Assembly: GCA_020736575.1 (NCBI GenBank)
Contig: JAGPYM010000099.1
Span: 1-57,615, forward strand
DNA: 57,615 nt
Reading direction: 5' to 3'
Source: Thelonectria olida
Taxonomy: Eukaryota > Ascomycota > Sordariomycetes > Hypocreales > Nectriaceae
Shown: positions 1-12,998 of the stretch, piece after piece
Layout: each line of letters opens with the position of its first letter
Numbering within the stretch: position 1 is the stretch's first letter
Program-made: the position numbers and the translations under genes
Notes under the pieces: generated by a model
Told to the model about the DNA's origin: nothing
What the model saw: only the letters and a program-made list of their open reading frames with translations
Databases searched by the model: none

Positions 1-3000
1 ATATAGTCTAATATTACTATAAAGGATGTGCCTCTTCCTAACCTACTAACTTCCCCTACTAATAAGATCATACTATTATCTAAGGGAATTATAGCTATTA
101 ATAGAGCCAGATATATTAATATAACAAATAATATTATCCTCTAATATAAAGATTAAATTAATTAAATAGGTCCTAAGTATTTTATAAAGAAAATAACTAA
201 AGAACTTACTAACTGTATTAAATTACCTATTATTATAAATAGGTCCGTTTAGTATATTAAATAATCTAATATTATATTTTATATATACCTACTAGTATAA
301 TTAATTCTAATACCTAGGTAAATATTTATAATATAATTAGTTTATAATAAGCTGCAACTTTATTAATAGAAGAGTAAAAGTCTATAAGGGATGCTTAAAT
401 ATAAAAATATTAAAGTTAATAAGACTAATCTATAAATTAAAATAGTATGCTAGAGAGATATAAATAGGGATTAAGACTAAAGGACTAATATAATTAGATA
501 CATTTGCAAAGGCTATTTATAAAGGATGCCTTAATACTAATATAAAAAATATAAGTCTTAAGGGCGAGATAGTCTTTTATAGGGAGGTATATAATAGGGA
601 CTTTAGGCCACCTCCATTTAGGATGGAACTGGAGGAAATTACTATTTTAGGACAAGCTGGCTAGTATAGTAAATTTGATTGGCTGCCCGGCTATATAAGG
701 AAATGAAGGCCTTTTTAAAAAATCCAAGCTGTTTAAAATATTAGCAAGATTAAGGATTTAAGCAAGCTTTTTATAATAAGAATTAAAAGTTATTCTTTTA
801 AATATTTTATTATACAGTTAATTATTTAATACTCTTTCTAATAATATATCTCTTAAACTAAGGTTTATTAGCATCCTTTAGCTTAAAATAACATAAAGCG
901 ACCCTCCGAGACACTATTTATTTTAACCCTTCCTTACTTTATTTAGGGTTATTAGTTAGTTTTTTAGCCTTCCTCACTCCCCATATTACTACTATTAGTT
1001 TTTATATAGTTAAAATAAAATACTTAATAATTTCTTTTTTAATATATTAGTTTTTACTTTAGTAAATAGTATAGGGTCCTAATAGTATAAAATAGTTATT
1101 AAATAGAAAGTGTTTTTTAGTTTTTTAAATACCTTTTTTACTTTTAGTAGCTAGTAAAAATCCTTTAACTTTTTATTATTTTTACTTCCTTTTAATATTA
1201 ATATTAATAGGCTAGTCTTTTTAAAATAATAGAAAATAAACTTATAATAAAAGTTATAAAATTTTAAAAATACTTATATATTTTTAAAAATAAAAGGTAG
1301 TAGCCACTTTATAACTACTTATACCTTACTTAACTTTATTTTTATACCTTTTAAAAAAATATAATATTTTAAAAAGTCTACTTTTTATTAGTAAAATGCA
1401 CATTTTAATAATTTTATATATAGTTAGAACTACTTTAATTTTTATAATACCTTTCTTATATTTTTTATATATTAGTCTTTTATTTAAAAATAAATTATAA
1501 TATTATTTAAATATATAATATAATAGATATTTAGTATTTTATTTAATACTTAATAAATATATATTTAAAATATTATAAGTATATTTATTAATTTAAAAGG
1601 TATAATAGTATATTTAAAGTATTTATATTTTATATAAAATGCTATTTTCTATTAGTCTTTTAGCTTAATTTGAATATAATAGTAAGTATTTTAAATATTA
1701 ATTTATAAGATCTATTTTATACTAGCTAGGCAGTCTAGTAGGTCCTCTATTAGTAGTAATAAGTACCTATTTTTTACTATTATAATATTTAGTATTTAAT
1801 AGTTTATATATACTATAAATATAAAAAATATAAGCCTTTTCTCTATTTTTTATAATCTTTTTTACTAGTAATTTTAAATTTATAATTAAAACTAGCTTAT
1901 AGTTTTATATTTAAATATATATATTAATTATAATTCCTTTTTTACCTATTAAACTATTTAATAATAGCAAGTCCCTAGCGCCTTTTAAGTGTAAGTATTT
2001 TATAAATAGTTATTATAGTTTTTATAAGTAATTTTAATAATTTATTAGAAAGAATATTAATTAATATATTTAATTAGGTAATTTTATATCTTTCTAATAG
2101 CTAATTAAGTTTAATACCTTTTATTTTTATATAAAGGAGAGCTTTATTTTTTAAATTAAGTTTATACTAATAAGGTCCACTTAAGCTATAATATTTATAT
2201 TTACTTATACTTTTTCCTTTTAATTACTTTATAAAGTAATTGCCCTCTTTTAAACTATTTATCTAATTAGTATTACCTTTTATTTTAATATAAGTAATTT
2301 AATAGTCCCTTTTATACTTATTTATTTTCTAATAAGTTTATCTCTTTTTAAAATATTTAGATTATATTAATCTATCTATTTAGCCTTCTTATAGGGTTAT
2401 TTCCTACTTATTTTATAAACCTTAGTACTTTATAAAATTATACTAAATAGTCTAGCTTATTATAATTAAAATAGTTCTAATTATAAAATATTAATATTCC
2501 TAAGGAATAACCTTATAATAGCCCTTATATAAAGGGGTACTAATTAAAATATTTTAAAAAGGCTTGCCTTATTAAACTGCTTAGGAACCTTTAATTATAC
2601 TAGTTTGCTAGTGCTTAAGGTAGTTATCCCTTAATACTTTTTTATTTTTTTTAAAAGTTTTAATAGGGCGCCTTTTACAGACCCTATTTGCCTAGGGGCC
2701 TGCTATACTTTTAGCCTTTATTTTATAGCTACTTACTGCTCTTTATATACTCTTATAGCATTTTAGCTTTATATATTAAGCTTCTTATACTATTTATAGG
2801 GATTTATTATATATTAATTTTATTCTTTAAGTTGCTTTATAGTTTATAATATAACTAGAAAGCCCTTTTTTTATCTTTCTTAAAGTTTTTTATATTAAGT
2901 GTAATATAAAATGCATACTACTTTTTAAAGTATTTTATTAGCAAGTAGTTGCCCTAGTATAAGCTTATTAGGCCCTTTTATAATTACTTTTTATTTAGTT

Positions 3001-6000
3001 TTAAATTTAAATACTTTTACTAAATAAACTTTAAAAAATCCTCCTATATAGAATCTTCCTTTTAAATATTATACTATTATATCTATTTTAAATAGCTTAG
3101 CTTATTTATTACCTATTTAATTTATTACTCTTTTATACTATCCAATTAGAGCTTATTTATTAAATTAATAGTTTTAATTTAATTTTCTATTTCTATTATT
3201 ATAGCCTTATTTATTAAAATCTTATAATTATAACTTAAGGGCTTATTATATCCCTTAAGTAATAGTACTAATTTTATACTATTTTTAGTAAGGTATTATA
3301 ATAACTTTTTAATAATTACTTATTATTTTTTTTATTATTTTTATATATACTTATTAATTTTTTTTATTTTTATATAATTTATAATAGCACTTCTATTTCT
3401 ATTTAGGGCTATATTATAATATATAATATTAGGTAGTAGTCTTCTTATAGAATATATATGCCTTATAGTAATAGTTAACTATATAAGTATTAGAAGTAAA
3501 TTGAAATTCCTAAGGAGAGCAAGTGCATATTAAGCTGGCCTCCTGCGCGTGCCTTATATAAGTTCTCTCTAGGCAGCTTATAAGGGTCTGCTTTATTTTA
3601 ATTGCTCCCTATATATTTTATACTATTTTATAGGAGCTATTTAATTGCCCTATTTAATATAATACCTTTCTAGTAGCCTTAAGGGTATACTAGTATTAGG
3701 TTTTATATTATAACTAGTTAAATATACTTTATACCCTATAGGTATTTTATTAGAACTAGGGTTCCTATTACTTTTAAATATAGAGCAGTTACTAATTATT
3801 CTCCTTATATATATATAAGGTTATTATATTAGTTAGTACTATTTTAATATTAATTTAATTTATTCTATTCTATTTTAATTTATACTAATTATTATAAATA
3901 TAAAAATTAAAAAATTATAAAAAGGTTATTAATTAGGGTAAGATTAAAAATAGAATAAATAGGTATTAATATATTATAAGACTTTAATTTAGTAGGCGCT
4001 TTACTAGTGCCAGCTAGATTCCCTTTTACCTATTAGGGCTGGGCTAACTAATTTATAAGTTAGCTTATTCCTTAGTTATAGCTTAAAGCCGGGCCTATAG
4101 TAGGGCTTTTATAGCTTAGCTTTTTATACTTACTATTTGCTCTAATAGAAATAAGAGTACTAGTAGTTTATTTTAAACTTATATATAAGTAATTAGAAAG
4201 TAAATATATTATAATAAAGTTATTTAAATGCATTTTTTAATTTAGCTTGTTTTTTATTTATTATATTATTTTTAAGGAGAGTTATAAAATAATTATATAT
4301 TTATTTTATAAGTGTTATATAAAGTATATTTCTATTTATATTAGTAACTTTAATAGCTTTTAATATTAATAGTTTTTAATTTATTATAATATTAGTTAAG
4401 ACTTTTAAGCTATTAGTATTTAAATAGTATAATTAAAATAAATAACTAACTTTTATAGCAAACTAAAGTATTTTTAAACTGGCTTATAATTATATATAGG
4501 TTTATAATAGAGTTAGAAAGCTTAGCTTAGTTTATATTTAAGGTAGTAATTTTAAAGCCCTTATATAATAAGGCCTTATTAGTTAAACTAAAATATAAGC
4601 AATTTTAATATTAATAATTAATCCTTTTAAATAGATTTAAACTAGAAAATTAAAATATTATTTTATATAGTAAATTTATTATATTTAAAATTTAATATTT
4701 TTTTATTTAGTTAAATTAACTTACTTAAAGCAATCCTTTAAATATTTTATTAAACTTATATAAAGGCGCTAATAGCTTTTTTTTTTAGCTAACTTTCTTA
4801 TATTAATAGCTTTTTAAAATAAAGTTATATAAGCTTTACTTTTTAAATTACAATTTTTAAATCTTTTTCTTTCTAGCTTCTAGTTAGCTTTTTAAGTTAT
4901 AAATAATAGAATCTTTATATTATATATTATAATAAGCTTATTATAATTATTTATTATAATTGCAGTTAGTATTATTATTACCTTATAATAAAATTAAAAC
5001 TAGTACTTTTTTAAAATTGTATATAAAAGGAAAATAGCTTAAATAAAATAGACTTACTTTAAATTTTAATAGTTATTAAACTAATTATAAAATATTAGCC
5101 ACTTTATTAGCCAGTTAATAACACTTCTCTTTTAAAGTTTTTTAAAGTTTTTAAGTTAAGTAAATATATAAGGCTTTATTAAAACCTTAACTTACTTATT
5201 TAAAATTTACTCTTATAAATATAATAGTATTTTTAGAGCCTAGAAAATAAAATATAAATTAAAACATTTAATAATAGCTTAATTATCTATTTATTATTTT
5301 CTATTTAAAGTTATAAAAAAGAGACTAAATATTATTTTATTTTACTTTCCTAGCTTATATTATAATAAAAGGCTAGTAAATAGTATAATAATAGTAAGCT
5401 TAACTTTAAGTATTATTAAAATGAAAAATATATAATTAATTTTAAAAAGAGATATTAGTATAAAAATAAGATCTAGTTAATAGAATGTTTAATTTATTTT
5501 ACTAGGTATATTAAGTTTTAAATAGTAAGTATGCCCTACTAACCTAAGTGCTTCCTATATATTACTTATACTTTCTAATACCTTTTTCCTTCTAACTCAA
5601 GTAGTTCTAATACTAAATTGCATCCAAAACTATTAGGGCAAGGTATAAAAAGATTTAAGCAGCTTAACTAACTCTTCTTTTTATTTTTTTATTTTTAAGT
5701 TTTAAAATTTAATATTTTATTTCTTTATATTAAGCTAATATAGCAGCTCGAGATAGTGTTTTACCTAATTATTAGATAGTATTATATACTAATATTAGGG
5801 GTAATTTCCAGGCGTTTTTTAAATAAAGTAAAATTTTTTAAAAAGTAAAAATAGAAGACTATTACTTATTAAAATCTATATTAGAGTATTATATAATATG
5901 CAGGCTATTTTGGAGGCTATAGTAGGAATGTATAGGAGATAGAAGGAGAGTAGGCCTAGTATATCTAATAGCTATTAAGAGACGCCCGCTCTAATAGTCT

Positions 6001-6290
6001 TTTAGAATATTTTATAATTAAAATAGTAATTCTAAATAGTATTATCTTCCCTTCGGGCTCTACTACTTATTATAACTTATAATATGTATAATAATATAAG
6101 TTAGTTATATTAATAATATAGGACCTTTTTTTAACTATTATAAAATTAAAGAATTAAAATTAAATATTATAACTCTTAGAAAGCTTATCTGCCCTTCTAG
6201 AACTTACTATAGCACCTACTATATAAAAGTTATTAATTATTAAGCAGGAGCGTAAGTTATATAATATGCATTCCCTACCTTACAGCTAGA
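1..6290. repeat. A+T-rich RIP-degraded repeat tract
   Basis: Almost pure A/T sequence dominated by TA, TTA and TATT words, with stop codons dense in all frames and no credible gene. This is the composition RIP leaves when it converts C to T in duplicated DNA. Small less-degraded patches remain, for example around 600-720 and 3480-3600. The change to normal composition is sharp, near 6290. The original elements cannot be named, apart from one segment that matches a copy near 50 kb. Confidence 0.85.
600..1000 (-). repeat. Inverted, RIP-diverged copy of the 49970-50365 repeat
   Basis: Read on the minus strand, this stretch runs parallel to 49970-50365. Both hold the same words in the same order, such as a block with ggaggtggcctaaagtcc, a block containing gccaatcaaat, an aaggcctt block and a taaccctaaataaa block. 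The differences are mostly C/T or G/A, as expected for two copies mutated by RIP. The plus-strand copy lies directly upstream of a LINE relic, so this may belong to the same element. Confidence 0.7.
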
Positions 6291-7344
6291 ATAAGCGCCT
6301 CTAAAACTAGAGGTATAGCGACCCGATTTTAGAGGCATAGGATTCCGGAAATGGAGGTCAGTGTTCTAAAGATAAGAACTTAACGGGACCCAGTGCTTTC
6401 TAAGAGCTATGGTCGTATGTGCTTGTTCTGCCGCGGGAAGCCATGATAACCTCAAGCTGGGTGGAGACCTCAAGATGCTCACTCTTTTGTCTGTACATGG
6501 GATTGACCACCTAAATGACAATTGTAGTGTCTCGACACAGGTCCATGATTGACATGTTCGGATATGAAGGCAATTTCGGTTGTGTCCCTAAACTGGCAAT
6601 CCTAGTGGCACTGGCAAGACATGTGCGAGGTGATCGAGATCGTGACTCACACCGCGACATTGAAGGCGGAAATGATGATTTGTCCTTGTTTATGTCGTCA
6701 GGGTGGTAAGAATGGTAACATGTATAAGCAACACTTTGGCCTGGCTTTGGGAAATCATTTCTTTTATTTTAACAGTGATGGGTAGGCTCCATTGAGAAGT
6801 GTAGAGGCTTCCATGCGGCCTCGGAGGAATTTGGACAGACATGCATTGTGTTCAGAATAAGTGAAGCCATAGCCTCTTAGGTGAAACTATTACCTAGAGG
6901 GTTGCTGCGAGAAAGACCTGGCCCAAGCCTCTGACAGTGACGCTGAGAGTCTATTTTCTTCAATACTTTGAATCTCGTCCTGCGCACCCCGGCCAAAGTC
7001 TCAACTTATTTTCGGAGTCTTTCTCAATGAGCCTCAAACTGATAGCAAGTCAAGACCACCTGTGATACGGGAACATTGGGAAATGGTGAAAGCTCGTCAG
7101 CATTATGGCTATGGATGGACTTGAGGTAGACGACAGCCAGGCTCATGCAACAGTTCTGGAACATTACTAACTCAATCAGTCACTTCAACACAAGACCAGC
7201 TCCATAACTTCAACACTCTCATCCCTCGGTCTTCTAAGCTCCAATAAGACGTGTTTCATTTCACCACTAGTTCTTTAAAAAACTATTAATTCTTATGGTA
7301 CAGGGAGAAAGCTCTCAAACTCTTGCTTCCCCTGTCCCCGACTC
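6291..7344. other. Normal-composition DNA with no recognisable gene
   Basis: Composition is balanced but I see no domain, no convincing exon chain and no RNA gene. The 64-codon open frame at 6515-6709 resembles nothing known to me and lacks support. Confidence 0.5.
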
Positions 7345-7724
7345 TTATCTCCATCGATGCAACTCCTCTTCAATAATGGAATCGGCCTGTCTAATACTTC
7401 TCTGCCAAGCGATGAGCAGGGACTTTAAGACAGCAGGGTCGACAGTAGAGCCCCTGACGGAAGGTTTTTCAGTCTCGAGCCAATGAACCAGATTGGAGGG
7501 TAAGTAGACCAATCGGCCGGTAGATAGTAGAGATACTTCACTAGCAGGCGCTTCATCTTCGTTAGTCTTTAAGGACAGTGGTCCGAGATCTAGGTGGTGC
7601 TTAGACAATTTGCGACGCTGGCTGAACGACCCGACAGCACGCACGAGCTCATTCGGCGCCTTGGAATCTTCTTTGCCCGTAGTGGCAGTTCGGCCTGATT
7701 AGAAGAGATATTAATGCCTTCCAT
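7345..7724 (-). pseudogene. Possible small broken gene, unknown family
   Basis: An open minus-strand frame ends at 7345 with protein-like sequence (pieces such as KHHLDLGPLSLKTNEDE and LVYLPSNLVHWLETEK) and has no ATG of its own. A plausible ATG lies at 7724 (MEGINISS...) but is in another frame, so a one-base shift or an unseen splice would be needed to join them. The joined product would be about 125 residues. I recognise no family. It sits just outside the fold-back repeat that ends the TPR-CHAT locus. It may be a small gene, a gene end or chance. Confidence 0.28.
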
Positions 7725-7799
7725 AAGTTGGGCATTTTGGCTGTTGTATGTTATATTATTGGTTGAGTTGTGCGGACCAGGGTCGGATGGAGAGAACAG

Positions 7800-8165
7800 G
7801 TGCTTTTATATTAGAGGCCTGGAATAAGGTTCCTTGAGTAAGGTTTACTTAGCAGGGACTTTCACGTTAAGACCAACTGTAAGCCTTATTAAAAAGCTTA
7901 TTATAATAGATATAAGGCTAGGGTTTAGCCTATATTAACCTCTATTATATGCCTAGATTATTAGCTTTTTTAATAATAATAATTAAAAGTATATTAATTT
8001 TATTTTTATATTAAAAGTATAATAAAATACTAAGCTTATAATAGTTAAAAAAGCTAATAATCTAAGTATATAATAGAGGTTAATACAAGCTAAACCCTAG
8101 CTTTATATCTATTATAATAAGCTTTTTAATAGGGCTTACAGTTAGTTTTAAGAATATAAAGCTTA
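7800..8165. repeat. Fold-back repeat copy downstream of the TPR-CHAT gene
   Basis: The left arm (about 7822-7978) and right arm (about 8047-8160) are near-perfect reverse complements. Both contain words such as aagcttattataatagat, ctagggtttag and ttaacctctattatat. The same arm recurs at 15440-15610, 39170-39340, 40840-41015, 45880-46230 and 49400-49550, so this is a dispersed family. It could form a long hairpin. No transposase is visible, so MITE-like or relic fold-back element is the most I can say. Confidence 0.75.
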
Positions 8166-8279
8166 TAAGTAAATTAAATATAGCAATATGTTTTTAGTAA
8201 TAAAATTAAAACTCAAATACTAAATAAATTGTATAAATCTTAAAAGTTTCTAGTAACTAAAATATTTAGAATTAATAAC

Positions 8280-11200
8280 CTATGCTCCAAAGTGAACATA
8301 CGGGACCCAGAAGTTTGCCAAGTATCCTTTGCAATCCTTAACTACAACCTTTTTCGTGTTTCTTACCTTTTCGTTACTATTAAGACTCTCGTCACGCAGC
8401 TTTCTAAGAGCTTTATGAAGTCCTCGGCTAACTGCTGCATCCGTCATCCCTTCTTTATGCAGAGTCTCGTACAAGCAGGTTGCCACATCGGCACAGTGCT
8501 TATCGGAAACGGCCCAGAGTGTTCCAATGACATGTCTAAACCCAGCGGATTGAAAGGCACTGACAAGATGAATCGATTCGTCAGACAGACTCTCTGCTTC
8601 GGTAGCTCCAGTCGAGCAGGCGGAGAGATAGGCGAGGAAGGGGGGATTTTCTTGTAGTCGACTTTCGCGTAGATCTCCGACCGTCAGCGGCTCCGTAGTC
8701 CAATCATCCAAGAGCAAATGGCTTTTTGAAGGCTCCTTTCGGTCTAAATGCCCATGGCCTGCAAAGTGGAATACCTTGCATCCCTTCAAGTGTTTGAGGA
8801 CATCGTCCCTGCGACTCAGGGGAATGATGGGATGCAGCGAGAGAGACGGGCACTTCTTCTCAACCATTTCTACCTCTGCCCTCGCAAACGGGAGGTCTTT
8901 GCGTTGGCCTAATTCACGTGTTGTCTGCATCGCAATCAGGACGGCAGAGTCCATTTGCGGCTGTGTCGTAGGCTTTCGTACATGGTGTCGGCGTCCATGT
9001 ATCAACGCCTTGACGGACAATGCATAAGACGAGACAACCCTGTCCATCACCCTCTCGCCTGCTTGCATCTGGCGACCAGCAGCATGCAGCGGAAACTGAC
9101 TTAGAGTTCCGGTGGGAATGCACCACACGTGAGGCCAGTTGTTATCAGAGACTGTGTATTTGAATCCCAGTGCATCTAAGCACGGAGAGCAAATAGCATC
9201 CCACAGCCATTCCAGTAAGAAGGCCAGTTGGGAAGCGTCTTGCAGACTCGCCACTCGTCTCTTTACATCATCCGATGTTATATGAGGCAATTCAATCACC
9301 CTGATATTGTCCTTCTCTATTAAAAACGCGTCGCAGCGATGGGAGCTTGTGTTGATGACAACAATCGGGTCTGGAGTCGCCGCGGCCTGGAGATCTTGAA
9401 CAGTTGCAGGTTTGAGGAAGCGGTGGAATCCCGGCTGATGACGAATCTTCTCGATGAGCATGTTGAAAGCTCGGTCCGCTTCACGACGCCGTTTCCGTTT
9501 TGATTCCCGAAACAACACATCTTCAGAAGGCAAAGGCGTCCAGCCTTCTGTGTACGAATCGAGTGTGTCCCGAAGCGAGATGAATTCCTCGGCGAGTTCC
9601 GGTTCCTTGAGCTTGAGATCGGAAATGTCTCCGCGCATATCCATCAATACACTGGCAATGACGCCACGACCGAGCTCAAGGAGCCGCAAGGCTTCTTGGG
9701 GGCTCTTCCCGGCACTCAGAGAAACCGCTGCCGCCGCTGAAGCCAGGCCCGGAAAGTCGGCGAGCAAGCCCTGCATGTCCATGTACGCCAGTGATCGCCG
9801 GCTCACCATGGGGAGGAGTGAGATAGCTCCATGCAGGAGCCGGCATGCCTCGTCCAACCTCTGCTGCGATACGAGGTTGTTGGCGGCGGCCTGAGCCAGC
9901 GGAATACGCAGATGTGGCGGAGCAGATGTGCAATGCCAACCTGCAGTGTACGCCGTGGTCTGACGATTCAAGTCATCCTCTGATCCTGTTTGCTTAAATT
10001 GCTTTCCAAGCAAGTTTCCAAGGTTCCTCAGATGGCTCCCATAATTTGGATGGCCTTGGGTTGCAGCTTGTACCGCCTCAGTGTTAAGATCAATCGCGCG
10101 GTCCAAGTCATCCGATGATCCCGTTCGATCAAACCGCTGGCTGAACTCGGTGCCAAGGTTGTTCAGATACGCTGAGCGATTCGGGTGGTCTTGAGGAATG
10201 GCATTCAATCCTTTAGTGGTGGCCTCGATGGCACGCTCCAAGTCGTCTGATGACCCATTCCTCTCAGATCGCGTACCAAATAGGATTCCAAGGTTAGTAA
10301 GAAAGCCCGCGCCATCAGGATGATCTTGAGGTGCCAATTCAACTGCCTTGAGCGTAGCCTCGATAGCGTCATTCAAGTCCTCCATTGATCCCGTCCGCTC
10401 GAAACGTGCAGCCAACCGGCGCCCGAGACTATTCAAGTAGCCCATATACCTCCATTCACCCGCAGGCATAATGTCTATTGCCTCTCTCGCTACATCAACA
10501 GCGTGATTCAAGTCTTCGAGCAAACCTATTCTTTCGAACCGGATGCCGAGGCGATTTGAGAGATTGTGCAGGTAGAGAGCGCGATTCCTGTGGTCTGAGG
10601 ACACAATTTTCACTGCTTCAAAAGCAACCTCGACCGATCGGTCCAAGTCGTCACCGGATCCCAGGTGCTCGTATCGGATGCCTAGCAAGACCGAAAGATT
10701 GTTCAAGCGACTTGTATAACCGGCATGCTTTTCAGGAGTTGCGTCAACGGCATTTGATACAAAACCAATGGCACTATCTAAGTCTTCGAACGCGCCCTTC
10801 CGATTAAATCGCTCGCTCAACCAATTGCCAATATTGGTCAGGTATGCAGAATTCGCAGGGTGGTCTTGAGGCTGTGCATTTTGTCCTTCAGTGGCAAGTT
10901 GAATAGCGCAATCAAGATCATGTACCGCTCCCAATCGTGTAAATCGTGCACCATACCAGTTTGCAAGGTTGATGAAGCGGTCTGGCCGCTTAGGATGGGT
11001 GTCGGGCGTTGCCTTGAGTGCCTCAGTTGTAAGATCGATAGCACGATTTAGGTCTTCTATTGATCCTGTATGATCAGACCGGTGATAAAACTGCGTTCCA
11101 AGGTTGGTTAAAAGCGTCGCACGAGTTGGGTCATTTTGTAGCATTCCTTCTACTGCCGCGCTTGCTAATTCGATGGCTCGGTTGAGGTCGTGCATTGATG

Positions 11201-12386
11201 CTGTCTGTTCAAATCTTTTCCCGAGCCAATTTGCGGCATTGCTCAAGCAAAGAGTTTGGTGGGTATAGTTTGGAGGCATACTGTCGACTGCCTCGGTGGT
11301 AAAATGAACAGAAGATTCCAAGTCGTCTTGCGTTCCCGTCTGCTCAAACCGTTTCCCGAGGCTATTTCCAAGGTTGCTCAAATAAAAAGGGCGATTGGGG
11401 TCATTTGGGAGCAAAATATTCACTGCCCTAGTGGCAAAGTCGATAGAGTGATTCAAGTCGTCTGTCAATCCTCTTTGGTCAAATCGCATGCCATAAAAGC
11501 TTCCCAGGTTAATCCAATCGGTCACAAGATTGGGGTAGTCTGGAGGCAAGGCATCAAGTGCTCTCGTTGCAATTTCAATGGCCCGGCTCAAGTCATCGAT
11601 AGACCCCTTCCGTTGATATCGGAGACCGAGATTAGATGCAAGATCTCCTAACAGAGCATGATCAGGTTTGTCCTGCGGCATAGAGCCTAACTTGTCGCTT
11701 GCAACCTTGATGGCACGGTCTAGGTCATTCATGGCTCCTGTTCTCCTCGATCGCCTGGTGAGAAATCCTGCCAGGCTCGCACGACTTAGGAGGTCCACAG
11801 AAGTTTCTTGGTGCTCAGCCTTTACTATCCCGTCTCCAGGATAGTTGATGCGGCTCATAGTCTTGTCCCGCATTGGCGGCTGGCTCGTTCTGTGGCGCAT
11901 ACCAACACGTTAACAAATTACCCCCTTTGATCTCGCGACCTAAAAGCTGTTCTTCTCAAGCGAGAGCGCGCTGGAAGATATGACTCACCGAGCTCTGGAT
12001 GGTGTAGGCTTCTCGTTTGCTTGGTCACAGTAGCGTTCTAACACAGCCGACACCATGTCAAGAATGTTAGACCACCGGTGGGAATCCGGGTGAGCGACCG
12101 GCGTCCTGTCAACCAAGTACTTGGCGCGCTGAGCGGCGTGCGCAAGGTGTTTGGTGGAGAAAGTCCTTTGGAAGGTGATGAAAAGGATGTAGATGTGCAC
12201 TTCCACCTCCTTATCGCTGGTTGTGTCTTGGTACGATTTTTCAAGACCATAGAGGTCGTTGTCGCTCATGACCTGGAGGGTGGAGACCATTTTTGACTCA
12301 ATATTGAAATGTTCCATCTTGAAAATGAGATGGTTGGCTGTCCTGTGAACTGTGAACCAATATCCTTGCGTGATGTGTTGTAACAA
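8280..12386 (-). CDS. TPR-CHAT protein (caspase-like/separase-like protease)
   Basis: The spliced model gives 1335 residues: exon 1 12386-11989, a 99-nt intron 11988-11890 (GTGAGT..CACAG), exon 2 11889-8280, with the frame kept. Residues about 185-800 hold 14 repeats of about 44 residues with the pattern DDLxRAI...AV...P.DHP.R..YL.NLG..L..RFERTG, a TPR-type helical array. The C-terminal third is a CHAT peptidase domain with catalytic His1178 in HFAGHG and Cys1224 in YLSACSTG, followed by the typical GTLWAVSD segment, so it looks active. The exon 1 part also holds a TPR-like stretch (AQRAKYLVDRTPVAHPD). ATG 12317 is an alternative start. If the intron is wrong, the main frame (1206 residues from ATG 11900) still carries every domain. 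There is no NACHT or NB-ARC. The family suggests cytosolic signalling proteolysis; the substrate is unknown. It is divergent to the caspase gene. Confidence 0.88.
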
Positions 12387-12998
12387 AAGGCGTGCGTGAA
12401 TGGTTCAGCGGGGTATCAATACATATTGTGAGATGAGCTTAAATCCCTCAGAATAAATAGAAGGGGCGGAGTGCGTCCTGGATGAATTCATTCACCCCTC
12501 CTTTCTTTGATAGGATATCCTGTGGGAAGATTAAAATCTCACCCGCATGAGCTGAGCCTGCCACGCCTCATAAGAGCGGTAGGTATGGCTGAGCGCCCTG
12601 TGCAAGGGGCCCCGCGAGTGCGCCTACGGAACATCTCAAGACCTAGAGCCTCTGCCGGCTGCGGCAACAGGAGAAAGACACAGCGAAGGTGGCCAGTCGA
12701 TGCATTGCCATGGGATGGTTCACAAGACTCGGTCTCGACTTCAAGAGTTGACCAAGGCATCGAAACCCGAAAAGCAAGCCAGAAACAGTGCTCTAGATAG
12801 GGTGTTGTCCTTAGCCTTGGACGCCTCTTTTGGGCTGAGACGATACGCCTCTCTACTGGGTCTATCAGGCGGACAGCCATTTTGCCTTGGGCGACTAGCG
12901 GCTATTTATTTCTGCTCCTCATTTTCTTGCGGCTAGGATACAAGGGACTACTTTTTCCTTCCAGTCTACTACTACCATCATCCGCCTATTCAATCAAT
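12387..12998. promoter_or_regulatory. Shared divergent promoter region of the TPR-CHAT and caspase genes
   Basis: The 612 bp between the two start codons hold no convincing gene. Both sides carry the same AT element, CTATTTATT, at a similar distance from their ATG: minus strand 12460-12452 (66-74 bp upstream of 12386) and plus strand 12902-12910 (about 90 bp upstream of 12999). A pyrimidine-rich stretch (12945-12985) precedes the caspase ATG, common at fungal transcription starts. Co-regulation is inferred from this layout. Confidence 0.5.

Noticed and set aside
6515..6709. 64-codon plus-strand frame
   Set aside because: No resemblance to a known protein and no exon partners seen.
8292..9894. 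Plus-strand frames inside the TPR-CHAT gene
   Set aside because: Shadows of a strongly supported minus-strand coding sequence.
12539..12880. 113-codon minus-strand frame in the divergent promoter
   Set aside because: No domain, odd composition, and it overlaps the shared promoter.
12882..12998. Upstream extension of the caspase frame with a hydrophobic stretch that could pass for a signal peptide
   Set aside because: It begins at TTG, not ATG, and lies in what looks like the pyrimidine-rich leader. ATG 12999 gives the family start.
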